DNA from: FEB-22 sp003105195
GTDB taxonomy: Bacteria; Pseudomonadota; Alphaproteobacteria; Rhizobiales; Xanthobacteraceae
Assembly (NCBI GenBank): GCA_027493405.1
Contig: JAOSKV010000008.1
Span: forward strand, 79,373-143,372
Reading direction: 5' to 3'
DNA: 64,000 nucleotides
The position numbers and the translations under genes are program-made. Below the pieces are notes generated by a model. That model saw nothing but the letters and a program-made list of their open reading frames with translations. It did not search any database and was not told where the DNA came from. This document shows, piece after piece, positions 52,276-60,812 of the stretch (position 1 is its first letter; every line of letters starts with the position of its first letter).

Positions 52276-53547
52276 CTACTTCGCCTTCTCGTAAGGGTAG
52301 ACCACGTCGCCGGTCTTGAGGTCGGCCGGCGTGAGCACGGTCTGGTAGCTCATGCCCTTGAAGACGTCGATGCCGTCGCCCTGCTTGATGCCGTGATACT
52401 GCACCTGCAGCATGCGGCCCTGCGCCCACTCGCCGTTCGGACCCCAGCTGACCTCGCCGTGGATGGTCTTGACCTTGTTCTTCTTCAGGTAGTCGGCGAG
52501 CTTGGCATCGTCGAGGGTCTTGGCGCCCGCGATGGCCTGGCCGAGGGCCTGGAGATAGGCATAGCCCCAACCGCCGAGGTAATAGCCGAGCGGGTCGACG
52601 CCCGCGGCGCCGGCGCGCGCCTGGTAGGTCGCGAAGAATTCCTTGGTGCCCTCGTGCATCATCTTGTCGGACGGCACCCAGGTCTCGTAGTTGACGACGC
52701 CGTTGAGCAGCGGCCCGAGCTGGCGCTTGAACACCGTGGCCTGAAGCCCGACCATGGCGCCGCCGATCATCTTCGGCTTGAAGCCGACCTCGTTCACGGC
52801 CTTGATCATGCCGACCGAGTCGAGCGGATAGGAGCAGACCGTCACGATCTCGGCGTTGGAGGCCTGGATCGCACGCACGATCGGCGTGAAGTCGGTGGTG
52901 GGCGGCGGATAGGTGCGATCGTAGACCACCTTGAAGCCGTGCTTCTTGGCGTTCTCACGCGCGCCCTCGCAGGCGTTGCGCGCGAACTCGGCGTCGGCGG
53001 CGACCAGCGCCACCGTCTGCGGCTTCGGATTCTGCTTGGCGGCGACCTCGAAGAAGCCCTCCGTGAAGGACGGCTTGGTGCTCTGGCCGGTCGGAATGAA
53101 CGCGAAGTACTTGTCGTACTTGAAGGCGTGGTTCACATCGAGCCCGAACAGGGTCATGAACATCTTGCCCTTCTGCATGATCACGGGCATCGCCGGCGCG
53201 ATCATGTTGGTCGCATAGGGCCCGACCACGAGGTCGACCTTGTCGACGTCGAGCAGCTTGGTGTAGATGCCCGGCACCGTCGAGGGATTGGTCTGATCGT
53301 CGTAGTAGATCAGCTTGACGGGCCGGCCGAGCAGCCCGCCCTTCTTGTTGGTCTCCTCCTCCCAGATCTGCATGCCGAGCAGCGCCTGCTTGCCGTTGGC
53401 GGCGAGCGGCCCGGTCAGCGCCATGGCGAAGCCGATCTTGATCGGCTCGCCCGACTGGGCCGCGGCCGGCGAGACCGCGCTCGTCGTGGCGAGAAGCGAT
53501 GCGGCCGCGAGGCCGAGAAGGGTGCGGCGATTCAGCCCGAATTGCAT
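52276..53547 (-). CDS. ABC transporter substrate-binding protein, Leu/Ile/Val-binding family
   Basis: 423 residues. Twin-arginine-like signal NRRTLLGLAAASLLATT, cleavage near AAAQSG; mature part opens IKIGFAMALTGPLAANG, then GGLLGRPVKLIYYDDQTNPS and VDLVVGPYATNMIAPAMPV, the Peripla_BP_6 pattern. It could supply livHMGF, which has no binding protein of its own, although it lies 4 kb away on the other strand. Proteins of this branch often bind aromatic acids. GGGAGGAACACAAG precedes the ATG. Confidence 0.9.
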   Translation of the reverse strand: MQFGLNRRTLLGLAAASLLATTSAVSPAAAQSGEPIKIGFAMALTGPLAANGKQALLGMQIWEEETNKKGGLLGRPVKLIYYDDQTNPSTVPGIYTKLLDVDKVDLVVGPYATNMIAPAMPVIMQKGKMFMTLFGLDVNHAFKYDKYFAFIPTGQSTKPSFTEGFFEVAAKQNPKPQTVALVAADAEFARNACEGARENAKKHGFKVVYDRTYPPPTTDFTPIVRAIQASNAEIVTVCSYPLDSVGMIKAVNEVGFKPKMIGGAMVGLQATVFKRQLGPLLNGVVNYETWVPSDKMMHEGTKEFFATYQARAGAAGVDPLGYYLGGWGYAYLQALGQAIAGAKTLDDAKLADYLKKNKVKTIHGEVSWGPNGEWAQGRMLQVQYHGIKQGDGIDVFKGMSYQTVLTPADLKTGDVVYPYEKAK

Positions 53548-53659
53548 CTTGTGTTCCTCCCGATTTGCCAAGTTTTTTGGGCATCTTATGCGTAACCAGC
53601 GACGCCGCGCCAGAGTCTTTTCGGCGCACCGCGAGTGGGGCCTCGCCCATTTCCGGTTT

Positions 53660-53823
53660 GCGCAGCGTCTCGCCCGAAAACCGGTTCCCACTTTTCGGGA
53701 CCATGCGCTCACGATGGCGCATGGTCTCGCCCGAAAACCGGTTCCCACTTTTCGGGACCATGCGCTCACGATGGCGCATGGTCTCGCCCGAAAACCGGTT
53801 CCCACTTTTCGGGACCATGCGCT
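53660..53823. repeat. Three tandem 57-bp units of a palindromic repeat
   Basis: Unit starts at 53660, 53717 and 53774, exactly 57 bases apart; units 2 and 3 are identical over the palindrome and unit 1 differs only at its left edge (GCGCAGCG for GCGCATGG). Each unit has nested arms GCGCATGGTC/GACCATGCGC and CCGAAAA/TTTTCGG around CCGGTTCCCA. The last unit ends inside the stop codon of the DUF1330 gene. Confidence 0.92.
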
Positions 53824-54124
53824 AGGTCGTGAACTCGCCGCCCTCGACGATCACGTTCTCGACCTCGCCCGCGCCGTTGCGGCGGAAGGCGGCGGCGCGC
53901 TGATATTCCGGCGATGTGAAACAGGCGGTAGCTTGTTCAAAGGTGGGAAACTCGATCACGACGAAGCGATGGAAGTGCTCGGGTCCCTCCATGATCCGGT
54001 AGCGACCGCCGCGCGCCAGCACCTGGCCGCCGTATTTCGCGATGATGCCGGGAACGAGGTCGGTGTACTTCTTGTACTCGACCGGATCCGTGATCCGGGA
54101 CCGGGCAACCCAATAGGCCGGCAT
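53822..54124 (-). CDS. DUF1330-family protein
   Basis: 100 residues, usual size. PAYWVARSRITDPVEYKKYTDLV, KYGGQVLARGGRYRIMEG, FHRFVVIEFPTFEQATACFTSPEYQ: a ferredoxin-like alpha/beta-barrel protein of the DUF1330 family, related to monooxygenase-like ABM folds. Biochemical role unknown. Its TAG stop is provided by the edge of the tandem repeat, so the repeat insertion may have set the C-terminus (EGGEFTT). Divergent from the cyclase gene. Confidence 0.85.
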   Translation of the reverse strand: MPAYWVARSRITDPVEYKKYTDLVPGIIAKYGGQVLARGGRYRIMEGPEHFHRFVVIEFPTFEQATACFTSPEYQRAAAFRRNGAGEVENVIVEGGEFTT

Positions 54125-54192
54125 GCTAGTCTCCTGGCTGTGACGATCAGGCATCGTCGCTCGTATTGCATCACGTCGCCGGAGGCCAGCCC

Positions 54193-54963
54193 ATGCCGAC
54201 CATCATCGACATCTCGGTGCCGCTCGAGAACGACGTCGCGGCGGATCCGCCCGGCTACGGCCCGAGCATCAAGTATGTCGGCCACAAGGAGACGGCGGCC
54301 GACGTCTGCCGCTTCTTCCCCGGCCTCGAGCCGAACGACCTGCCGGACGGCGAAGGCTGGGCGATCGAAGAGGTCAAGCTGACCACCCACAACGGGACGC
54401 ATCTCGACGCGCCCTGGCACTACGCCTCGACCATGAACCGCGGCGAGCGCGCCGCGACCATCGACGAGGTGCCGCTGGAGTGGTGCTACGGGCCGGGCGT
54501 GAAGCTCGACTTCCGCGGCTTCGCGGACGGCTATGTGGCGACCGCGGCCGACGTCGAAGCCGAGCTCGCGCGCATCGGCCACACGCTCGCGCCGCTCGAC
54601 ATCGTGGTCGTCAACACCAGCGCGGGCGCCGCCTATGGGCGGCCCGACTACGTCGCCAAAGGCTGCGGCATGGGGCGCGAGGCCACCCTCTATCTGCTCG
54701 AGCGCGGCGTGCGCGTGACCGGCACCGACGGCTGGAGCTGGGACGCACCCTTCGTGCACACCATGGGCAAGTACGCCAAGACCCGCGACGCCGGCCTGAT
54801 CTGGGAAGGCCACAAGGCGGGCCGCGAGATCGGCTATTGCCATATCGAGAAGCTGCACAATCTCGAGGCGCTGCCGGCCAAAGGCTTCATGGTGTCGTGC
54901 TTCCCGGTGAAGATCCGCGGCGCCTCGGCGGGCTGGACGCGGGCGGTCGCGATCCTGCCCTGA
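54193..54963 (+). CDS. Cyclase-family metal-dependent hydrolase (kynurenine formamidase-like)
   Basis: 256 residues. The cyclase/KynB metal motif H-x-G-T-H-x-D is present as THNGTHLDAPWHY; DISVPLENDVAADPPGYGP and the late GREIGYCHIEKLHNLEALP are typical. Members hydrolyse cyclic amides, lactones or formyl-kynurenine with Mn or Zn. Next to a ring-cleavage dioxygenase, so a ring- or lactone-opening step is plausible. Confidence 0.85.
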   Translation: MPTIIDISVPLENDVAADPPGYGPSIKYVGHKETAADVCRFFPGLEPNDLPDGEGWAIEEVKLTTHNGTHLDAPWHYASTMNRGERAATIDEVPLEWCYGPGVKLDFRGFADGYVATAADVEAELARIGHTLAPLDIVVVNTSAGAAYGRPDYVAKGCGMGREATLYLLERGVRVTGTDGWSWDAPFVHTMGKYAKTRDAGLIWEGHKAGREIGYCHIEKLHNLEALPAKGFMVSCFPVKIRGASAGWTRAVAILP

Positions 54964-55066
54964 GTGGGCAGGCGCCGCGCGCCCCACGGCCGCGCAGGCT
55001 GCGGCCTCGACGCGCCCGCCGGCAGGCTCTATTTTCGCGGGGAATGACGGACCCCGGGAGGCGCCC

Positions 55067-55957
55067 ATGGCCTATGTGACGGAACAGAACCTGACCGACG
55101 TCGTGCTCGAACGCTGGAAGGCGATCCCCGACCCGCGCCTGCGCCAGGTCATGCAATCGCTGATCAAGCACCTGCACGGCTTCGTGCGCGAGGTGGAGCC
55201 GACCGGCAAGGAATGGTTCGCGGCCATCGACTGGCTCACCCGCACCGGCAAGATGTGCGACGAGAAGCGGCAGGAGTTCATCCTCGCCTCCGACGTGCTC
55301 GGCGTGAGCATGCTGGTGGACGCGATCAACAACCGGCTCACGACCGGGGCGACGCCGACCACCGTGGAGGGCCCGTTCCACATCCCGAATTCGCCCGAGT
55401 TCGGCACCGGCGAGAACATGGCGAAGGAGGCGCCCGGCATCCCGTGCTTCGTCACCGGCACGGTGCGCGACCTCGACGGCGCTCCCGTCAAGGGCGCGGC
55501 GCTCGACGTGTGGCAGACCGATGGCGAGGGCGTCTACGAGGCGCAGCAGGACCACCACGACGTCTGGATGCGCGGCGTGTTCCGCACCGGCGCGGACGGC
55601 CGCTACTGCCTGCGCACGGTGGCGCCGATCGGCTACACGATCCCGATGGACGGCACCGTCGGCGAGCTGATGGCGAAGACCGACGTTTCCCACATGCGTC
55701 CCGCGCACATCCATTTCGCGGTCACGGCGCCGGGCCATCATCCGGTGATCACGCACCTGTTCCAGAAGGGCGATCCCTATATCGAGACCGACGTGGTCTA
55801 CGGCGTGAAGGAACCGCTGATCACGGATTTCCACAAGAAGCCCGCCGGAGCCAAGGCGCCGAACGGCGAGACCGTCAACGAGCCGTTCTACGAGGTGCAC
55901 TACGACTTCGTGCTGCAGAAGACGTCGAAGGCCCAGCTCAAGGGCGCGGCGTCGTAG
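55067..55957 (+). CDS. Intradiol ring-cleavage dioxygenase (hydroxyquinol/catechol 1,2-dioxygenase-like)
   Basis: 296 residues. N-terminal helical dimerisation domain, then the catalytic domain with the Fe(III) ligands Tyr157, Tyr190 (PIGYTIPMDG), His214 and His216 (MRPAHIHF). VEGPFHIPNSP and VWQTDGEGVYEAQQ are typical of the hydroxyquinol/chlorocatechol branch. It opens a dihydroxylated or trihydroxylated ring between the hydroxyls. GGGAGGCGCCC precedes the ATG. Confidence 0.9.
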   Translation: MAYVTEQNLTDVVLERWKAIPDPRLRQVMQSLIKHLHGFVREVEPTGKEWFAAIDWLTRTGKMCDEKRQEFILASDVLGVSMLVDAINNRLTTGATPTTVEGPFHIPNSPEFGTGENMAKEAPGIPCFVTGTVRDLDGAPVKGAALDVWQTDGEGVYEAQQDHHDVWMRGVFRTGADGRYCLRTVAPIGYTIPMDGTVGELMAKTDVSHMRPAHIHFAVTAPGHHPVITHLFQKGDPYIETDVVYGVKEPLITDFHKKPAGAKAPNGETVNEPFYEVHYDFVLQKTSKAQLKGAAS

Positions 55958-55963
55958 CGACTC

Positions 55964-56101
55964 GTAGGGTGCAATAGGCGCAGGTGGGGATGGGATGATA
56001 ATGCAAGTGAACAGCCGACTTGCATGCGCCGTATTGCACCGCCGGCGCATCCGAGGACATCGCCGGTGCAATACGCCGCTGACGCGGCTATTGCACCCTA
56101 C
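55964..56101. repeat. Nested palindromic element, GGTGCAATA type
   Basis: Outer arms GTAGGGTGCAATA (55964-55976) and TATTGCACCCTAC (56089-56101) are perfect over 13 bp; inside, GTATTGCACC (56031-56040) pairs with GGTGCAATAC (56065-56074). It looks like two copies of the 32-base element at 22013-22044 flanking 50 bases of other DNA. It fills the gap between the dioxygenase and the molybdenum hydroxylase. Confidence 0.82.
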
Positions 56102-56159
56102 GGTCTGTTCCCACCCGGCGCCGAGCACGCGCCGATCTCGACACACAACGGAATCAGAG

Positions 56160-58509
56160 ATGAACCTGCAGGATCGAGCGAGCAATTGGGCGATGGCGAA
56201 GTTCGGGATCGGGCAGCCGGTGCCGCGCACCGAGGACCCGATGCTGGTGCGCGGCGAAGGGCGCTACACGGACGACGTCAACCTGCCGGGCCAGGCCCAT
56301 GCGGCGCTGGTGCGCAGCCGCCACGCCCACGGCGTGATCCGCGGCATCGACGCCTCGGCGGCGCGCGCGATGCCGGGCGTGCTCGCGGTCCATACGGGGC
56401 AGGATCTCGCGGGCTACGGCACGCTCAAATGCGCGGTCGGCTTCCCGAACCGCGACGGCTCGCCGATGAAGAAGCCGGCCCGCCCGGCGCTGCCGACCGA
56501 CAAGGTGCGCTTCGTCGGCGATCCGGTCGCCGTGGTGGTGGCCGAGACCGCGATCCAGGCGCGCGACGCCGCCGAGGCGGTGGTGCTCGACATCGATCCC
56601 CTGCCCGCGGTCACGCGCGCGAGCGCGGCCGCGCAGGCGGGCGCGCCGCAGCTCTACGACGACGTGCCCGGCAACGTGGCGCTCGACTATCTCCACGGCG
56701 AGCCCGACAAGGTCGCCGCGGCCTTCGCCAAGGCCGCGCATGTGACGCGGCTCGAACTGATCAACAGCCGCGTGGTCGTCAACGCCATGGAGCCGCGCGC
56801 CGCGCTCGCGGCCTTCGATCCGGCGACCGGCCGCTTCACCCTGCATGTCGGCTGCCAGGGCGCCTTCGGCATGAAGAACGCGGTCGCCGACATCCTCGGC
56901 GTGCCGGGCCGAGAAGGTGCGCGTGCTGGTCGGCAATGTCGGCGGCTCGTTCGGCATGAAGGCCGGCGTGTTCCCCGAATATGTCGCGATCCTGCACGCG
57001 GCGCGCGCGCTCGGCCGCCCCGTGAAATGGACCGCCGACCGCTACGAGAGCTTCGTCTCCGACCACCACGGCCGCGACCACGAGTTCACGGGCGAGCTCG
57101 CCCTCGACGCGAAGGGGAACTTCCTCGCGGTGCGCTTCACGGGCTACGGCAACATGGGCGCCTATCTCGGCCAGGTGGCGCCGCTGATGTCGACGCTGAA
57201 CATCGTGAAGAACGCGGCGAGCGTCTACAAGACGCCGCTGATCGAGGTCTCGACCAAGTGCATGTTCACCAACTCGGTGCTGGTCTCGGCCTATCGCGGC
57301 GCCGGCCGGCCCGAGGGCAACTACTTCATGGAGCGGCTGATCGACGCCGCCGCACTGGAAATGGGCATCGACCGGCTCGCGCTGCGCAAGCGCAACCAGG
57401 TGAAGCCGAAGGAGATGCCCTACGACTCGTGCTCGGGCATGACCTACGACAGCGGCGACTTCCCGGCCGTGTTCGACGAGGCGATGGCGGTCGCCGACGT
57501 GAAGGGCTTCGCGCAGCGCCGGCGCGAGGCGAAGAAGCGCGGCCGGCTGCGCGGGCTCGGCATCGGCGGCTACCTGGAAGTGACGGCGCCGCCGAACAAG
57601 GAGATGGGCGGCATCCGCTTCGAGCCGAACGGCGACGTCACCATCGTCACCGGCACCCTCGATTACGGCCAGGGCCACGCCGCGGCCTTCGCGCAGGTGC
57701 TGACCGAGAAGCTCGGCGTGCCGTTCGAGCGCATCCGGCTCTCGCAGGGCGACAGCGACCAGCTGATCGCCGGCGGCGGCACCGGCGGCTCGCGCTCGAT
57801 GTATGCGAGCGGCGCGGCGATCGTCGAGGCCTCGGCGCTGGTGGTCGAGAAGGGCAAGCAGATCGCCGGCCACGTGCTGGAGGCCGCGCCCTCCGACATC
57901 GAGTTCGCGGAGGGCCGCTTCACGATCGCGGGCACCGACCGCGCGATCGGCATCATGGAGCTCGCCGAGAAGCTGCGCGCGGGGCTCCGGCTGCCCGAGG
58001 GACTGCCGTCGTCGCTCGACGTCAGCCATGCGGGCGAGCCGATGCCGTCCGCCTTCCCGAACGGCTGCCATGTCGCGGAAGTGGAGATCGACCCCGACAC
58101 CGGCGTGGTCGAGGTCGTGAAGTATTCCTCGGTGAACGACTTCGGCACCCTGGTGAACCCGTTGCTGGTCGAAGGCCAGGTGCACGGCGGCGTCGTGCAG
58201 GGCATCGGCCAGGCGATCATGGAGGTGACCGCCTATGACGGCGACGGGCAACTGCTCACCGGCTCCTACATGGACTACGCGATGCCGCGCGCCGGCGACG
58301 TGCCGGAGATCGGCTTCGCGAGCCACCCGGTGCCGGCCAAGACCAACCCGCTCGGCGTCAAGGGCTGCGGCGAAGCCGGCTGCGCCGGCGGCCTCGGCTC
58401 GGTGATGAACGCGATCGTCGACGCGCTTTCGCCCTACGGCATCCGGCACATCGACCGGGATCCATATGTGGACGGCCCCCTGCTCGCAAGAGGCGGAACT
58501 GGTTTCTGA
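56160..58509 (+). pseudogene. Molybdopterin-binding hydroxylase large subunit, CoxL/XdhB type (frameshift near 56906)
   Basis: About 783 residues when one G is removed from CCGGGCC at about 56906. N-terminus: GIGQPVPRTEDPMLVRGEGRYTDDV. After the shift come VGNVGGSFGMKAGVFPEYV and CSGMTYDSGDFP, the cofactor-binding QGHAAAFAQVLTEKLG and GGGTGGSRSMYASGAA, then VKGCGEAGCAGG with the catalytic Glu. Such subunits hydroxylate CO, purines or N-heterocyclic/aromatic rings, but normally need a FAD subunit and a 2Fe-2S subunit, neither of which is adjacent. The one-base shift is probably a sequencing slip. Confidence 0.85.
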
Positions 58510-58838
58510 TCGAAGCGATTGCGGCCATATGTCCGGTCTGATGATGCGGTCGCACATGACCGCTGCCAAGATGGGGTCCACAGCACGAGCTCCAAACATA
58601 ACCGCGGTGTCTTGCACCACCGGATCCCACGGAGTTGCCTCGCGTCTGTGATCGATCGATCAGGTCCATCTTCCGTTCTCGAGCAAGCTTCGGCCTGCGG
58701 CGCGAGGATGAGGTCATCTCGCGCCGAAGCTGGATATCTGCGGATCAGATGAAGTTCATGTGGTCACCTTGTCTGTGGGCGGGGCCCAGATGCTTCGTTT
58801 CACCGACGGTCGCCTCTCGAGCACCGCGCGCAGCGCCG
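58510..58838. other. Non-coding stretch between the hydroxylase gene and the IS110 transposase
   Basis: About 330 bases, noticeably less GC-rich at 58510-58760. No gene supported. It may include the left end of the insertion sequence; IS110 elements usually lack terminal inverted repeats, so no boundary can be drawn by eye. Confidence 0.4.
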
Positions 58839-59945
58839 TCAAGGCTGGCCGCAGGCCACCGCCGCAGGCGGCGCGCAGCGGCCTTGACGGCGCGAGCACG
58901 GTGCTACCCTCGGCGTCGGGGAGACGATGCCCGCCCGCGCCGCATCGTAGCGTTCGCCGCTCACCATCAGCTTCCAAGCGACGCGCGCGACCTTGTTGGC
59001 GAGGGCCACGGCGGCCAGCTTGGGCGGCTTGCGCGCGACCAGGTCGCGCAGCCAGGGCGACGGCTTGGCCTTCCCGTTGCGCACCTGCTTGATCACCGAG
59101 GTGGCGCCCACCACCAGGGTGCGGCGCAGCGCCTCGTCGCCGGCCCGCGTGATCACACCCAGCCGCGTCTTCCCGGCCGTGGAATGGTCCTTGGGGGTCA
59201 GTCCCATCCAGGCCGCGAAGTCGCGCCCGGAGCGGAACGCGTGCGGGTCCGGGGCCTTGATCGCCAGGAGACAGGCGCCAATCGGGCCGATGGAACCCAC
59301 CTCGGCCAGGCGGCGGCTCAGCTCGTTCTGCCGATGCCAGGCCCTCAGCTTCGCCTCCACCTCGCGCAGCTCGATCTTCAGGCGGACGAGTTCCTTCCCG
59401 TGCATCGCGAACAGGTCCTTGGCGAGCTCGGGCAGCCCCTGGTCTTCGGCCAGGCGCGCCAGCAGCGGCTCGAGATGCGCCGGCCCTTTGGCCGCCACCA
59501 GGCCGAACTCGGCCGCATGGCCGCGGATCGCGTTGCCGAGCTGCGTCTGTTGGTCGACCAGCCGCTGGCGCATCGTCATCAGCATCTGCGCCGCCTGCTG
59601 CTCGGCGCTCTTGATCGCCACGAAGCTCATGCGCGGCCGGCTCATCGCCTCGCAGATCGCATCGGCATCGTTCCTGTCGTTCTTGCCGCGCCGCACGTAC
59701 GGCTTGACGTATTGCGCCGGCAACAGCTTCACTTCATGCCCCAGCGCCGAAAGCTCGCGCGCCCAGTGGTGCGCTCCGCCGCAAGCCTCCAGGCCGATCT
59801 TCGTCGCCGGCAGCCTCTCGAAAAAGGCCAGAAAATCCCGCCGCCGCAACCTCTTGCGCAGCACCGGCCGCTCGCACGCGTCGACCCCATGCAGCTGGAA
59901 AACACTCTTGGACGTGTCGACGCCAATTCGGATAATCTCGCTCAT
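58839..59945 (-). mobile_element. IS110-family transposase gene
   Basis: 368 residues. N-terminal DEDD RuvC-like domain: IRIGVDTSK (Asp10), KIGLEACGGAHHWA (Glu53), VRRGKNDRNDADAICEA (Asp90/Asp93). C-terminal transposase_20 domain with VGSIGPIGACLLA, then FAAWMGLTPKDHSTAGKTRLGVITRAGD, containing the conserved Ser region. Complete, so probably active or recently so. ATG at 59943-59945. The C-terminal 35 residues (after YDAARAGIV) look atypical and may be read into flanking DNA. Confidence 0.93.
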
Positions 59946-60007
59946 GGATGGCTCCCTTGTCTGAGATCTAATCGACCTCATTCTGGCACATCGATGCCGT
60001 CGGGGGC

Positions 60008-60106
60008 CGTCCACCCCAACATACCCCCGGTCGTCCTGATGCGGACAGGCCGGGGTTATGGATCCCGGCTCTCGCGAGCTTCGCTCGCTCGGCCGGGATG
60101 ACGGCT
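60008..60106. repeat. Mosaic palindromic repeat next to the IS110 element
   Basis: GATCCCGGCTCTCGCGAGC followed by CTCGCTCGGCCGGGATGACG (60060-60103) forms a long hairpin with arms GATCCCGGC/GCCGGGATG. GGGGTTATG before it matches the copies at 37065 and 48385. It lies 9-11 bases from the HAD gene stop. Confidence 0.75.
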
Positions 60107-60114
60107 GAGCGCTT

Positions 60115-60810
60115 CTACACCCCGAGCTTCGTCGCGAGCTCTTCGAGATCGGCGACCGCGAGATCCACCGGCACGGTCGGCCCGGTTTCGCCCTTCCCCG
60201 GCCCGTGCTCGTTCGCCCGCGCGACGTGGATCGTGCGCAGGCCGCAGGCGGCGGCGGCGGCGAGGTCGCTCGAATGGGCGGCCACCATGGCGCAGTCGGC
60301 GGGCGCGAGATCGAAGGCCGCGCAGGCCGAAAGGTAGACGCGCGGCTTCGGCTTGTAGTCGCCGGCGATCTCGGCGCCGAGGATCGCGTCCCAGGGGAAC
60401 TGGTTGCGGCGCGCGAGATCGACCATCAGGGAGATGTTGCCGTTGGAGACCGGCGCGAGGCGAAAGCGCCGGCGCAGCCGCGCGAGGCCGGGCGGCACGT
60501 CGGGCCAGGCAGCGAGGCGGTGCCAGGCGAGGTTGAGGTCGCGCAGCGTCTCCTCGGCGAGACCCGCGACGCCGAAGCGCGGCAGGATGCGCTCGAGGTT
60601 GCGCCGGTGCAGCGCGTCGAGCTTGCAGAAGGGGATCGTCCCCGCCCTCACCTCTTCCATGGCGGGCTGGTACTGGTCGCGCCAGGCGTCGGCGAAAGCC
60701 TCCCAGTCGAGGGCGTGGCCGCGCGGTCGCAGGATCGCCGCGGCCTCCCGGGCGATGCTGGTGCGCCAGTCCACCAGGGTGCCGAAGACGTCGAAGAACA
60801 GCGCCTGCAC
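60115..60810 (-). CDS. HAD-superfamily hydrolase, haloacid dehalogenase type II-like
   Basis: 231 residues. Motif I LFFDVFGTLVDW with nucleophile Asp, motif II APVSNGN, motif III Lys in GDYKPKPRVY and motif IV AAHSSDLAAA. The fold and size are those of L-2-haloacid dehalogenases, but the motif-IV region lacks the S-S-N-x-W-D pattern of proven dehalogenases, so a phosphatase or other substrate is possible. It overlaps nothing and follows the TPP gene by 2 bases, indicating an operon. Confidence 0.85.
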   Translation of the reverse strand: MQALFFDVFGTLVDWRTSIAREAAAILRPRGHALDWEAFADAWRDQYQPAMEEVRAGTIPFCKLDALHRRNLERILPRFGVAGLAEETLRDLNLAWHRLAAWPDVPPGLARLRRRFRLAPVSNGNISLMVDLARRNQFPWDAILGAEIAGDYKPKPRVYLSACAAFDLAPADCAMVAAHSSDLAAAAACGLRTIHVARANEHGPGKGETGPTVPVDLAVADLEELATKLGV

Positions 60811-60812
60811 GG

